From Dasyornis broadbenti (lineage: Eukaryota; Chordata; Aves; Passeriformes; Dasyornithidae), in NCBI GenBank assembly GCA_013397935.1, contig VZRN01002994.1:318646-382645 (forward strand): 64,000 nucleotides of DNA. The letters run 5' to 3'. Shown here in pieces: positions 12,101-24,832 of the stretch. The translations under genes were made by a program, and so were the position numbers. The notes beneath the pieces are model-generated. The model did no database searches, was not told where the DNA came from, and saw nothing but the letters and a program-made list of their open reading frames with translations. The first letter of the stretch is position 1. Each line of letters starts with the position of its first letter.

Positions 12101-15100
12101 TGTAAACAGATGCCACTGGAAACACACACAACCACACTACTTCAATTATGTTCACAGATGTTCTTTACATGTAAACAGACTGCTGATTATCACAAACCTT
12201 ACTCTCATATGATTTCTGAAATAGGAAGCTACATTGTCAAAGCTATAAAAATGAAAACATGCTATGAAGACCCAAATAGAGGTAGACAGGGGGAGCAAGA
12301 CCTGTTTTGCACAAACTAGCCCTGAAAGATTGTTTCCATACTACAATCACTGCACATTTATATTGCTGTTTCATAAATTTCAATAGTACATATTATTTTT
12401 TATTTACTATATTATTTTTTTTTATTTACTTCCTAGATTACCTAATATAATTGCTACTAATATCTGCTGGTGTAGCCACTTCCTTGATCAATGATTAACC
12501 ATTACGCAAAAGTGTAGAAACCCACCCTCAACTCTTATTCAAGCAAGAATTGCTGTGATGTTTGATAGCTGTGATGACAGAGGACAGACTGAGTAAAGAT
12601 CACAGAGGTATCCTTTATACAAAATTATAATTTAAAAACCATGCAACTACATCGCAAAGTTGTTATAGAAACAGCTGAAATGCAAAGTCAAGGCCGAATC
12701 CCCACCCTCTTAACAATTTGCACAGTTCCACTCAAACATGATGCAAATAAAAAAACAGTGATGCAAACCTCTTACAGCCCAGCACAGAATGACATATTGA
12801 GAATACACCATTGTCCTTACCATTGCTTAGAATTTCACTGCTTTAGTCACTGAACCAAAACATCTTCATAGCATTAAGTCCTTTTATAAAATCATCCGTT
12901 AATACAAAAAGATCAAAACCACTTATTTAGTAGCATAAGTTTGGTAAATGACTGTTAAATTGTGATGTCTTGAAAACACACACAGTGACACCTATATAGG
13001 ACTGACTTTCAATATTGAAACATCTCAAGACCTTACAATACAATAACATCGCAACATGTCTTGCACTCTAAGAAATACTGCTGACAGGGTTGCAAAGTAA
13101 ATAAATACAACTATGTTTTCCTTGAATATCACTGTAATTTAAAAAAAAAAAAAATCACATTGGCTAAAAATTGCAGAAGCCTACAGTCTTAACTGCAACC
13201 ACATTTTAAAGTCTGCATGCCCTTGAGTTGCTAAAAATATTATTTAGTTAGAATTGTCTCAAGTGAAAATAGCTATGCCTCTCCTGCCCTCCAAAGATAC
13301 ACAGAGTTGCTCTCCCCTTCAGACTATAAACACCAAAAAGCCTTTTCTTTTCTTGGAATTCTTTGCCAATGTGAATAATAATGCTGTTTTAAGGTTTTAG
13401 TCCTTAAACTTGACATTTTCCTCTACATTTAAGGTTGTTTCTCCATTCCTGATCAGTAGTACCAACTGTATTTCTGTAATGGAATAAGGATCACTACCTT
13501 GGTCTTCTCTGTAACAATTCTGTGAGGTTTTTTAAAAGAAAACATGCACATTATTCAGGACCTTGTAAAAATACCTTAATTTCTCATAAATTGAATTTTT
13601 ATGATTCTCAGACTGCCAACCAGAGTAGTAACAAAGACAACATTATTGGGTAGAGACAAGGAAACAATCTTTTTTTTTAGTTCTAAACTTGACAACAAAA
13701 TGGACTGTCTGAAATTCAATGTCAGTCAAGCCTTATTGGCATGAATATGATCACTTAAAATTCATAGCTAAAGATTAAAGATTAGGAGTCAATGTATCGC
13801 TATTTCTCCATATGAAAACTGTTACCAGTGTCTAGCTCCTTCATTAACTCTCATTTGTTCCATAATGAGTACTTTAAAGAGTAATAATATTACTTCACTG
13901 GATTCTTCTACGTCTCCTGACCATTCAAAAGAGCAAAAAGGAAGCCCATTATTGATATACAAACACGCAATCTTTTTGCAGCAATCTCTGTGACTTGTAT
14001 AGCAAACTTAAATGCATATATGTATATATTTAGATTCATAGATGTATTTATTTAGATGAGTATTTGACCCTCATGATACAACAGGATTTGTGTGGAAACT
14101 AAAGAAGTATTTTACTATTAAAAAAATGATACTTTATGCCATATCATACAGGTTTTCCTTGAAATACGAGATGTCAAGATGACCATCAAAATGTAGTTTT
14201 ATTTGTAAATGAAGAAAATGCATTTTGAAATATTTCTGATGACACTTGGATATTGCATTGGATTTTGACATCATCTGTATCTATGGTGACTGCGAATTTA
14301 AGCCATTAAGGATACACTCACACTCCACTTCCAAGCACAGTTTATATAAATCTTTTACAGAACTCAGTATGTTTTGGATTCAGTACTACATTAAGGTCAG
14401 ATCACTTCTGGTCACTACATTTGACCCTGATATTCATTTGACAGGGATTATGGAGGTGAAACTTGTATCAAAATTTGGTACTGTAAATCACAGCAAGTAC
14501 TGTGGTCTTATGGTCTGAATGAATTTAACTGTTTATTAAGTTATACATACCAGCACATGTATTTCAGCAGATACTGACAGAATTCTTTAAACACATACTA
14601 TAAAACCTAATTAATTTCATACTTCTCTGCAAATACATTCTGAGCCTGAACAGAGCACTAAACATGGGTAAAATCAGAAAACCTCCCTTTCAGAAACAAA
14701 GTCAGTCAGTCAGACAAAATCAAAGTACTGTGTAGAGAAGAAAATCTCTTTGACCTCTGATTCCATGTGCTGTAAAACAGCCATGATGACACAGGCGGCA
14801 CAATTTATAACAACAAAGCAAACCACGTCGCATCCCACTTGCACATTTTATATATCAGACGCAAGCATAATAAGCACAAGCGTAAACAAGAGTTTACTGA
14901 AACAGCATTACTTTACAAGCGTTCACGGTATCAACAACTTTATAAACCTAGAGTAGCTTTGGCCTTCTGCTCAACTTTCATTTTTTTCTTTCCTCTTCTA
15001 TTCACATCGCATCTCTACTCATTTTCATGGTAAGTTCTACCTTCATTTCCAGCAACAAAACATAAACTGGTATTTTACTCTCACACACCAGTTACCAAGA

Positions 15101-16451
15101 CCAGCAGAAAGATGATATATTAATTTGCAAAGGAAAGCCAAACTAAAATGAAATTAAAAGCTGATTCATCATTATATATTGTACCAAGTTCTGAAATTGA
15201 AGTAGAAACATGGAAGAAAGTTGAAATTCTTTACTTATTACATTTCCCTATAAAGCCTCCAACTTGCCAATATGCAGAAATAGAAACTCTGAATGTAGTT
15301 TGCAGCTAGTTTATAATTCAGACAATACTAGATTCACTACAGAATGAGAGGACTTGAATAGAAAGTTTAAACTTACAAAAGCCACTTATATCAGTAAGTA
15401 TCACTTATATCAGTCATTCAAAAGAAACACATTTATAAAACAAGAGTACATTTCATATGTGCTGATTGAGGGGTTTGTAAGCCATCAGAGCTCAAAGCCT
15501 TAAAATTAATGCAAATTGATTGCATATTAATGCAAGCCATTGTACATAAAAACCTCATTGATGATCTGTCATGATAAGGTGGCCATGGTCAGCAACTTTA
15601 TCTGTTCAAGAATGTGATCTGCTAACTGTTCTGTAACGCACTACAATATTTCATCATTATAAGCATTCCTTTAATTTCCACAAAGAAGACAACCTTGTAG
15701 TATGTGGCAATCTCAGTTGTTGCTTGTAGTCAACAAGAAAACAGGATTTTTTAACATAGAAGAAAACATGAATGTACAAATATTATCCATTGTGTCACTT
15801 CATTTTACCATAATAACTCATTCTCTGTGTGCAGTATGTTGCTAGAAAAGGAAACAGCAATATACATCCTTATTTGATGTTAGTATATAAGAAGCATCTT
15901 CCATAACCATTAGGTCTACATCTTCTTTTTCAGGAAAGAGCAGCACTCTTTGCCTGATCAGTTTATTCCTAAGCAAGAAAGGCCTGGTGACCTGTGCTCT
16001 CATATTTCCCATGGTAATTATTTTCATTCTTTACTCACTGGACTATGAACTCCAGAAGAAAAACAGATCTACGACATTTATTATTAATCTATGTTAATGA
16101 TGCACAACAATAAATATAAACCACAAAATAAGAAATGAGTAAGACTGTCAAAATCTTTGCCCCTGTTTTTTTTTGTGGTGCTAACATACTAGACATATTG
16201 GAAACTACCATGACTCTAGCAGAAATTTTAAACATAAAAGGGTACTGGAAAATTAACGCAATTAAACCACATGTAATAACCCACCAGTCAAACTTCACTG
16301 GATTTCCCAAACTACAAAGATACTTTCATTCTCTTCTCTTGCTTTGCTGGTAGAATTACAGCATTGGACATGTAGTTATGCAAGAAGACTTAAAGTAAAG
16401 AAAGGTAAGAAATCAAAGAGTTTGAGCTATCACAAGCTCATTATTTGATAC

Positions 16452-16564
16452 CTTGCTCTATACTGCCACTTCTTACTGGAACTTGCGGTAGCTGTCTTCC
16501 CCTACGACTGCTGAAGGAGGTGTCTGCAGGAGGAGACTGCGTGGGACTTCCTTGTTGATGTGTT
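16452..16564 (-). CDS. RIMS1: RIMS1 exon 19: RIM-BP binding motif RQLPQVP
   Basis: The exon encodes residues 657-693 and the first base of Ala694: THQQGSPTQSPPADTSFSSR, then RGRQLPQVPVRSGSIEQ. RQLPQVP (679-685) fits the RxLPxxP consensus by which RIM binds the SH3 domains of RIM-BP, the link that tethers calcium channels at release sites. The exon changes phase (2 in, 1 out), so unlike its upstream neighbours it cannot be skipped alone without a frameshift. Acceptor tttgcag, donor gtatca. Confidence 0.95.
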
Positions 16565-17951
16565 CTGCAAATGAAATTGAGATAAAAGGAAATTAAGGCA
16601 AATGAAGAGACATTTTATATTCTGAATTTTAAACACAGATTAAGTTGCAGGTGCTGGAGGTGAGTTTGAAAAAGTTTGCATTTAGTCTCTGCCATATGCA
16701 CGCACTCAGTGGGTCTAGATACCCAGTCAAATTATAAGGCCTCACATTTAATTTCTCTAACTACCTTCAACTATGGAGAAATTATTTCCTTTTCTTTTGG
16801 CTGTTTTGTTTATTTATTTATTTGTGCGTTTGTTCTGGTTTGGGGTTTTTTTCCTTTTTTTTTTTTTTTCTTCTAAAATCATAGTGAAAAACCATTGAAT
16901 GAAAAGCAGTTTTCTAAGAAACATTTAAGATTATGACTCACAAAATGTGTTCTCCTGCACTGGTATAAGGGCAATGTAAAATACCTCCTCTATGCTTTAT
17001 TAAATTTACTATTCCCTTTGTGCTTATGCAATAATTGCACAAAGCCACAGAGAAGTGGACAGCAAGCATCTATTCCTATAGGATAATGGTTTTTCCCAGA
17101 ACTTAAAGAAGGAAAAAGACCTTTAACCTTGGTATTGGGGTGGGCAAAGGGAGGATGTGTGTGTTCAAGTATTTGTGTGTGCACGCAAAACATGCACAAG
17201 AATTTTAATATTTGTATGTAGGTAAATATCCTAAACCTCTTTGGCTGAATTCTAGCTAGCACTGTTTCAGAACAGTGGCTACTCGATGTCTTCTACATAG
17301 ATACAATTTCTGAGTGTAACACATCAAATACCTTTGGAACCCTAACATTTAAGTAAGTATGGGCACCTATAATAACTATGGGGAAAAGGTTTAAGAAAGT
17401 AAAACGAAGACGAGAAGAAGCAGAATGCTGAGGAGAGCTTACTGTGAAATGCCCTTGCCAGTTACTGTAATGACACACTCACTACAGAGGATAAGCACTG
17501 CTTATCCAGTTGCAAGTAGATAATTTGTAATTTAAAGTAGCCCACTTGCCCAAGTTCAAAATACTGACGGCTTTCACTAGGTAGAGCAACTGACTTTCTC
17601 TTAGCCTGTAAGATCAGAGTGTGAACAACATGTGATTTTCTGCACAGTATTTAAGAAAAATACTTTGATAATTTTCATATGGATACAGAACAAAACACGA
17701 CAATGGAAGGACGAGACAGAGCCAGTCTTATACTCTTAATTTGCATAACTATTCAAGTTTAACAGCAAGAAGTATCGTCTGGATGGTGAAGATAGGTGGC
17801 ATAAAGGATATGGGAGAAGTGTAAATACCATGAAGAGAGAATAATCTACAGCGCCAGAATGAGTGAATGTGCCATGTATGCTCAGAAAAGTACACCACAC
17901 TGAAACCTTGGAGGCAGAACATGAAAGCTATGCTGGACACATAATAGCAAC
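16565..17951 (-). other. Intron 18-19
   Basis: 1387 nt, unique. It has TTTA repeats and T runs near 16805-16870 and one sense-strand TGCATG at 17189-17194. Confidence 0.7.
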
Positions 17952-18134
17952 CTTGTCAGAAGTGGAGAAGGCGGTGCCGAGCCTCCGGAGGCTAGATGAT
18001 GTACAGAGCATAAGGGTCTGACACTAGCCTGCTCACTCGACCTTGAGCGAGCGTGGTGTTTTCCCCTAATGACTGGCTGCTCAGTCGTTCGTGGGGTTGG
18101 AAGTCCCCTTCTAGAAAGACATGGTAGCAGACCC
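17952..18134 (-). CDS. RIMS1: RIMS1 exon 18: long SRRGLPTPR linker exon with weak donor
   Basis: The 183-nt exon encodes GLLPCLSRRGLPTPRTTEQP, VIRGKHHARSRSSEQASVRP, LCSVHHLASGGSAPPSPLLT and two bases of Arg656. It aligns along its length with mammalian RIM1 (VIRGKHPARSRSSEHSSIRTLC and onward). It is GC- and CpG-rich compared with the introns around it. Acceptor is ttttag. The donor reads AAG|gttgct, with T at +3 and C at +5, the poorest in the gene, so the exon may be spliced inefficiently. It is the last of nine symmetric phase 2 exons. Confidence 0.92.
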
Positions 18135-21100
18135 CTAAAACATCAGGGCCAAAAAGAAACTGTTCAGTTGTTAGCTCCACGCACACCTTCCCAATGCCCC
18201 CCTCCATCAAAGAACATTGCAAATCCTGGCTGCAGGACCAGGGTTGAGGTTTCAGATGAAAGTTGCTAATTCTGAATGTAAATCCATTTCAAAATAACAA
18301 ACTGCAGAACACTCACCACTGCAGATACATATGACCCTAATTGTGGAACTGTTGAACTGCACTGCTTATAGTGGACAGTGGGCAAAAACTCTAGCTGCAG
18401 TAAATGATTAATCATGTTAGTATAGTAGAGCATAATTATTACTAGTTCGATAATTGCATACACTACAAGTATAAGATAACCTGAAACATTTCAAGTTTGT
18501 AGAATGCCAAAGTATTCTAACTGTGCCTTTTTACTCTTTGGCTTTCCAACAGTGCAGCATTTTGTGAATGGTATTATTGTATCTGCTGTTACATCAGAAA
18601 TTTCAATTCTTGTGACATCATTTCATTGTGGGGTGTCTTTGTTTGTAGTTTTTTTTTTTAAATTCTGCAGACTTATGAAGTCTCTCTTCACACATCCAGC
18701 ACAACTTGCCCACAAGATACAGTATCCAAGGGACTGTCTGGTTCATATGGCTATCATATACTAAGAATTAATCCTAAAAAAAGCCCCTAGATATGAAATA
18801 ACATGAGAATGCCTACTAAGGATAACAAACATGTTTGGATTCAAAGCCATTTCATCAGTAACAGTTCCTGTAGAAGACAAGTCACAATGCAAAAAAATCA
18901 AGATTCTGTTCCCTGAGATCATAGCCTCTCTCTTAAATCCTAACATTTCTTTAGCTTAACTCCTGGCTTGCCCTAGTGATAACCATAACATTCTTGCAGA
19001 GACTGAATCTCCTGATTCTGAAAGGTGCTTACAATAACAAAGATTACCTGAGTTCTGAAAATGCCTGTTTCTCCATGCTGACTTCAAAAGTAATCCATGC
19101 CACCCGTTGCACACAACCAGGTTTTAAGCATCTAACAGATGTCTAAACATCATAACATCCATAAGGTAAATATGGATTTCACTGCCAGAAAGTTCCTGTT
19201 TGTTTTTGCTATGGATAAATGCTTCAATCTAACAAAGTCATCATGTTCTCAGTGCTGATTTTTATTTTCCTTTTAGAAGATAAATATCCAGAAATTTATC
19301 TGAGAGCCCAGTGAAACACTAGAAGTCTGTCCTGCCATTACAGAACAGGACAGGACTTACCTGCAACCCAGAAACTTATTTCCTTCTCCAGTAACACTCT
19401 TTTTACAGACATGACCCCTTCCAAGAGGAAGATAAAGGATCTGCTTAACTCAAATGAAGACAAATCAGGCTTAAGATTTGCATTAGCTGGGGTATTACAA
19501 TGAGATGAATATGCTTCTTGGGGTGCAAATGAAAAGAGAGATAAAAGGCAACTGAAGAATAACTAGAATGGAGTTAAGGACTTGCTGTCCTAGGAGAAAG
19601 ATCTATTGCTGGCAGGAAGAAGCCTGCAAATGGCTGATCAGGAGAATGAGACAAAAAAGAACAAGTATGGAAGACAAAACTAGCGAGAAAATGAGGCAGA
19701 AGAGAGATAAGAAGTACAGAGAGGAGAGGAATCTGGGAAAAAAGAATGATACCTGGTGAGCAGTGAGACTGCAATGAGCATGTATATGTGTATCTGATCT
19801 CCTGGTTCCTCACAGAGGAAGGTGACACTGCAAGCAGCAAATCTATTAATTCAGCTGGCAATGGCCTACAGAGGAATCCTATAGGTTCCAGTTCTGCCAG
19901 CACACAAGAAAACTCAAATTCCTTTCCTTTCACACTGATGCCTTTGTAGTGTGCTGCCACCTAAGGAACTATAAAGAAAAACTAAGAATAAGAGAAGGTC
20001 ATCAATCCAGCTCACCCTGGCATAGTGTCCTAATCCAAAATACAGAAAGTAAGTTAAAGACTGTATGTATCCTAAAATATGGCAGGTAATGTCACATCTG
20101 GCATTTCTAGGATGATCAGTTAGGGCTGAAAAACAACATTTTAGGATTGAGATGAACCAATTTTTGCTGATTCATACATAACCAGAAAATGATTGATTTC
20201 TGTGTAATCAACTTTACTCCTTCAGAACTATTTTCTGAATCCCATCTAGAAAGCTTATCTCACTGTATTAAGAGAACTTTTAGGTTTTATAAACTATCCT
20301 GAAAAGGCTGGCTTTTTCCTTTTTATATACCTTTCCTAAACTATCACAATACATAGAAAACTTAATCTTACATAGCATGTTGAAATGCTTTATAGAGAAG
20401 CTGACAGCGTGCTGATATGTTATTCCAGCAATCTGCTTAATAGCAGGCAGGATTTGCAAATGGTAAAATTGTAAGACTAAAATGAATATTCAAAGAAGAA
20501 ATAGTCTTATATTTGACAAATAAATTCTTTGCCTGTCCTAGTACCAAAACTTTCTGGCACTAGGGCAGTATTACACCTATGATGGAATACTGAACTACAG
20601 CATTCAGGCCTATTTAGACATTTTTGTCTCACGTCTAATACTTGTGAACCATTTTATGGAAACAGAAGTCTACAACATGTGCCATGATGATGTAAAAAGA
20701 ACCAGTCAAATTAATGTTTCCCTATGGTCTTGTTCACTGGGTTCATTGCTGAATTACCAAGAGCCAAACCCCTTGGTCATCAATTACTCTTCAGAAGTCA
20801 GAAAAAACAGGGGAAAAAACAGGCTTTAGTGATCTCCATGGCACAACAGTCCCTGATTCAACCACAGCAAGGATTTCAGTCATCATTTAGGTAATCTCTC
20901 TGATTTAAACGGAAAATGCAACTGGCTTGTTTTTGTTGAGTCAGAATCACCTGGAAAACACAACCATTGCTTTTGGATCAGGAACAGTAATCTGGGACTG
21001 GAAGCAGTAAAACTAAAGAAAAGCTCTGTAGTTTTGCTACATAATTGGCATTTTCATTGAAAATAGAGATGTCTGTGTTGTTCCTGGAAGTTTTTAAGCT

Positions 21101-21826
21101 CTCACAATGTAAACAGATGTACATTCCTCCTCTGCTAATCAAAATTACATAAATCAATTTTTGACAAAGGCAGGATCTCATCCCTCCTCACTGCTCTTAT
21201 TTCAGTCCGTATACAGGGTTTAAAACAATTAGATGTACTTATAATTCAGTATATATCTTTATTTTTTCACTTTTTCCTAAGAATTTGAACATGTAACCCC
21301 ATACTACTATAGCATCAAGGCTAAAATATGGGACAATACAAATTCAGAATAATTTAATTAATACAAAAAAGTTCTAGTCTTTATATTAATTTTAAGCAAT
21401 GACAGATTTAAATGTGTAGCTCATTTTTTTTATATTTTAAAGTGAAATTCATTTGATCAAAGACATTTTGAATTATTAATCTATTAAAGCTGGCTATCCT
21501 TTTATATAATCTATTATGTTTTTTCATCTTCAAAGTTAATGTAAGACAAAGATCTTTTGAAAAATAATCAGTGTTAAAGTGCAGAAAAGGACATCTAGTC
21601 TTTGCCACTGAGCTCATCTGCAATGATGGAGAATACCAGAAAAATTCCATACGTATGCAACACAGTGCTAATAATACAGATACAAAATATATAATACTGT
21701 AAATTATGACAACATAGCTTTTGGTACTGTCACAGATGTTCTAAAAAAGTCATATTAGAGGTATATCCAAAAAACTGGAATCAGACTGATAATAAGAGAT
21801 GTTTACACATCAATCCACACTCCTAC
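18135..21826 (-). other. Intron 17-18
   Basis: 3692 nt of unique sequence, purine-rich on the plus strand around 19550-19760. No exon or repeat supported. Confidence 0.7.
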
Positions 21827-21898
21827 CTTTCTGTTTCAGTTGCAGGGCCTTTCCTAGTTTGTTTTTGGCTGCTATATCTTTCCACTTTTCTGGACTGC
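21827..21898 (-). CDS. RIMS1: RIMS1 exon 17: QSRKVERYSSQKQTRK linker exon
   Basis: The 72-nt exon encodes QSRKVERYSSQKQTRKGPAT then ETE and two bases of Arg595. It corresponds to the mammalian segment HSRKSERSSIQKQTRKG, with about one residue in three changed. It is a symmetric phase 2 exon with acceptor ttcacag and donor gtagga. The charge is strongly positive. Confidence 0.92.
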
Positions 21899-24185
21899 CT
21901 GTGAAATGACATGTCAGAAAGGAAATAAACAAAGAAGAAAAATACAGAAATATGAAGATTATTTATTCATGTATTATAAAAGTAATAACAGAAAAAGTTG
22001 ACAGATGAGAAAGTGACAGCTATCATCATAAACTGGCTGGTGAAGTTGAGGTTTAAGAGACATTGCATTAATTAGGTTTGATTGAGGCTCATGGTGTGAA
22101 AGTTATGAGGTACCAAAACACGCAAGAAAACATTAATCCTGACCGAGCCTGCAACTAGTTTCCACTTCATAGCCTGTATTTAATTAGAAACAATGCCTCC
22201 TCATAGGCCTGTAAGTAATCTTTTAACAGCATGAAAAACAAGTTCAGAGTATACAGCAGGAAAAAGCCTTGCAGAAAGAACCAGAAAATACTATATGAAG
22301 GTAAACTTTAAAAATCACTCTTAAATCTAAATTTCAAAAGCAAACCAAATACTGCTTCATATCAGATTTTAAAAAGGCCATTACTGTATTAATAAAAACT
22401 TGGTTTTTCAAAAATCTTATTCTATTACTTTTTAAAGCTTTTAGAAACAGATTAAGTCAATTTTATTTTTTCCTAGTCAATGTAAATAAGTTAGAAATTT
22501 CTTTCTCTGCTTCACTCCTTTCCTACACAAATCTTTTATAAAATTCATCTGACACTTGGATAATGAGGCACTAGTTACTCCAGACATTCTAAGCGCTTAC
22601 TTTGACATTAAATAAGAAAAATGAAGAGTAATACAAGTCTATACATATAAGAACAAAAGTAAAGCCACATTTCACCATAATTACCCAGGACTATAAATAT
22701 AGTATGTAAATCTCTGTATGACTCGTGTTCCAAAATTTTCTATACTATCTATAGTAATGTTATCATTTACAAATTAGGATTTACTACTTTAAACCTCAGA
22801 AAATCATCAAGATATATTAGATTTTTAAAAGAAAAAGTGTACACAATGTTTCAGGAGTGGTCAAAACCAGGGAGTGACAATGATTCATTCCTAGACCAGA
22901 AATGCTGACAAACTTTAACACATGCAAGATCTAGCAATGCTATAATCAATGTTACATATCAGGCTATAAAAGAATTAATGTGGGCAAAACAGAGAGATAA
23001 AAATAATATTTAAAATAACGTTTTCCTTTTAAACCTTTGTGGTTATAAAGAATAATCCAATACCTGAACTGGAAGAGACCTAAACAGCTGTGACACAAAG
23101 TTATACCAAAAGAACATAATCATAGTGGATTTTCATTATTTTTACCTACTGCAATATTTGATGAGCATTATATTGTGATGTAGTAGATTCCACAACAAAG
23201 AAAATACTGCACCAAAATATAAAATACTTTCTGCATGAGCAGAGGTCATTTCCTGATGCTTTCTGGATTTAAAAAAAATTATATTTTCTCACAAAAAAAA
23301 TTGTATGTCAGATTAAGAACTGAAATCCCTTTTGTCCTCAAGCTAGTTTTTTCAGATCTATTTTTAGTATATTCTCATTACTTTTCAATTTTTTTTTCCT
23401 TTACCAAGACAAATATATAGTGGATAAAGAGGAAAACACACATATTAAATGCTGCAGCTTTACTTAAAACCTACAGTTAGCAAAGTATTTACAGTTATGG
23501 CCAGATCCACTGTATGCAGCAGCATTACCATTCAAATTATGTAACCCTCTTCATTTTCTGTTTAGTTGGTTCTATTTGGGACTTATTTTTCTCTTACTCC
23601 TTATGTTGCTTGCCTAGATTGTGACATTGCATACAATGGAGAAAGAGTGCACATAGTGACTAGTTTAAGAAGGACAGAAAAGCTAAGAGCAGGACATGCT
23701 TTCCTGTGACAAGTAACAAAGTAATACATGGCACTAATGAGCTGACTATACTTATTTCTCTGCTCTCAGTGCTGTACTTGAGAGAAGCACATACTAGAAA
23801 TTATTTAAAATCAGTTTCCTTTCTGTTTCCTCCCTCTAGCTAGGATGATGCTGCATACATTTCCATTTAGCTCAACAGCTTCCTGCAGCACTCAAGTCCT
23901 GGCTCCGCTTGAACATGCTGAGGGTGTTGGCAGGTGTGCGTTTACAGCGAGGTCTTCTTTCCTGCTCATATGCAGTGCACGAAGAGTGCACTCACCACAT
24001 ACTCCAATTTACCTCTTAAACATACTTCATACATAGGAAAAAAAACATTATCCATGAATGATACATGCATACATGTCAATAAAACCAGAAAAAAAAAAAA
24101 CCATGAAAAATGCAGAGCATATGAACAATATGCTATAACCAATACTTCATTTACTTTGATCTACAATTTGAGTAAATAAGGATAC
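21899..24185 (-). other. Intron 16-17
   Basis: 2287 nt, unique. Sense-strand TGCATG is at 24064-24069 (just after exon 16) and 22921-22926. Confidence 0.7.
24064..24069 (-). promoter_or_regulatory. TGCATG hexamer downstream of exon 16
   Basis: Sense-strand TGCATG about 117 nt after the exon. An RBFOX site downstream usually favours inclusion, so the exon has sites of both kinds. Confidence 0.45.
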
Positions 24186-24266
24186 CTCTGTGCTGCTCCA
24201 GGTTTAGCACTTAGGTGGTCTACACTGTCCTGTTTTGGAATGCAAGACTCCAGCGTCCTTGTTCTT
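24186..24266 (-). CDS. RIMS1: Probable RIMS1 cassette exon 16 (RTRTLESC), not in the RIM1 proteins I recall
   Basis: This 81-nt open stretch begins after gag and ends AG before gtatcc. It would complete Arg544 and encode RTRTLESCIPKQDSVDHLSA then KPGAAQ and two bases of Arg571. Both ends are phase 2 like its neighbours, so inclusion adds 27 codons without disturbing the frame. I cannot match it to the human or rat RIM1 I remember, where exon 15 joins straight to the QSRK-type exon. The acceptor is a GAGAAG tandem; the second AG would remove one Arg. The pyrimidine tract lies about 35-60 nt upstream. TGCATG hexamers occur 63 and 82 nt before the exon and about 117 nt after it. It could be a false exon, but base composition and phase argue for it. 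Confidence 0.66.
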
Positions 24267-24328
24267 CTCAATATATAGAAACATGGATGTGAATTTGGAC
24301 AGAATGAGCAGAAACAGAAAGATGGTCA

Positions 24329-24353
24329 CATGCAATGAAGGTGGTGACATGCA
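24329..24353 (-). promoter_or_regulatory. Two TGCATG hexamers upstream of exon 16
   Basis: On the transcript strand TGCATG is at 24334-24329 and 24353-24348, inside a short duplicated context (tcacatgca and gacatgca on the plus strand). They lie 63 and 82 nt before the exon, just upstream of its pyrimidine tract. TGCATG is the RNA-binding site of RBFOX splicing factors; binding upstream of an exon usually favours skipping. The regulatory role here is inference. Confidence 0.5.
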
Positions 24354-24810
24354 GTCAAATACATAAACCAAAAACATTAAGTCACTATATATTGAAAAAG
24401 GCTGTATTTAGTATTTTCCTCTTCCAAACACTGTAAGGAATGTTAAAATTTTAGCTGTAATATCAATAGTCTAAGATGTAATGAAGCATAGGATGAAAGC
24501 CACAATAGTATTTTTAAAAACCATTATACTCTAAATGCAGAATGGAAGCAATGCTATTTAATAGGTGCCATTATTCTTCTTGAGAATTAATCCATACTAT
24601 TGTTCATTAGATTAATATATGAACATATAAAAAACCTCTTCATTTAAGAAAATGCCTATTTTGTCATTATACTGTGAAATTCTCCTGAAAACGCAAGTAA
24701 ATTTCCTAAGTTCATGTATTTTGATAAAAACTTCATATTCTATTGCCACACAGTCTGCTACAGTAGTAATTAACAATAATTCAATAGAAAAGTAGAATAA
24801 CCGACTCAGC

Positions 24811-24832
24811 TTTTTTTTTTTTTTTTTTTTTT
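24811..24832. repeat. T22 homopolymer
   Basis: An uninterrupted run of 22 T on the plus strand, 22 A in the RIMS1 transcript, in intron 15-16 about 550 bp upstream of exon 16. Confidence 0.95.

Larger units (their letters stand above)
2459..16451 (-). other. 14-kb intron 19-20
   Basis: 13993 nt, the largest intron in the window. It holds the partial LTR at 5891-6172, a gap in a poly-A tract at 3907-3939, an imperfect hairpin at 4462-4530 and a T18/A22 pair at 10046-10149. Mammalian RIM1 joins exon 19 to exon 20 directly, and I found no convincing extra exon. Confidence 0.75.

Noticed and set aside
16089..16310. Minus-strand 73-codon hydrophobic frame that looks like a membrane protein
   Set aside because: T-rich intron sequence read in frame gives hydrophobic residues; no start context, splice sites or known family.
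17992..18269. Open frames on both strands over 17992-18269
   Set aside because: They are other-frame shadows of RIMS1 exon 18; the correct frame aligns with RIM1.
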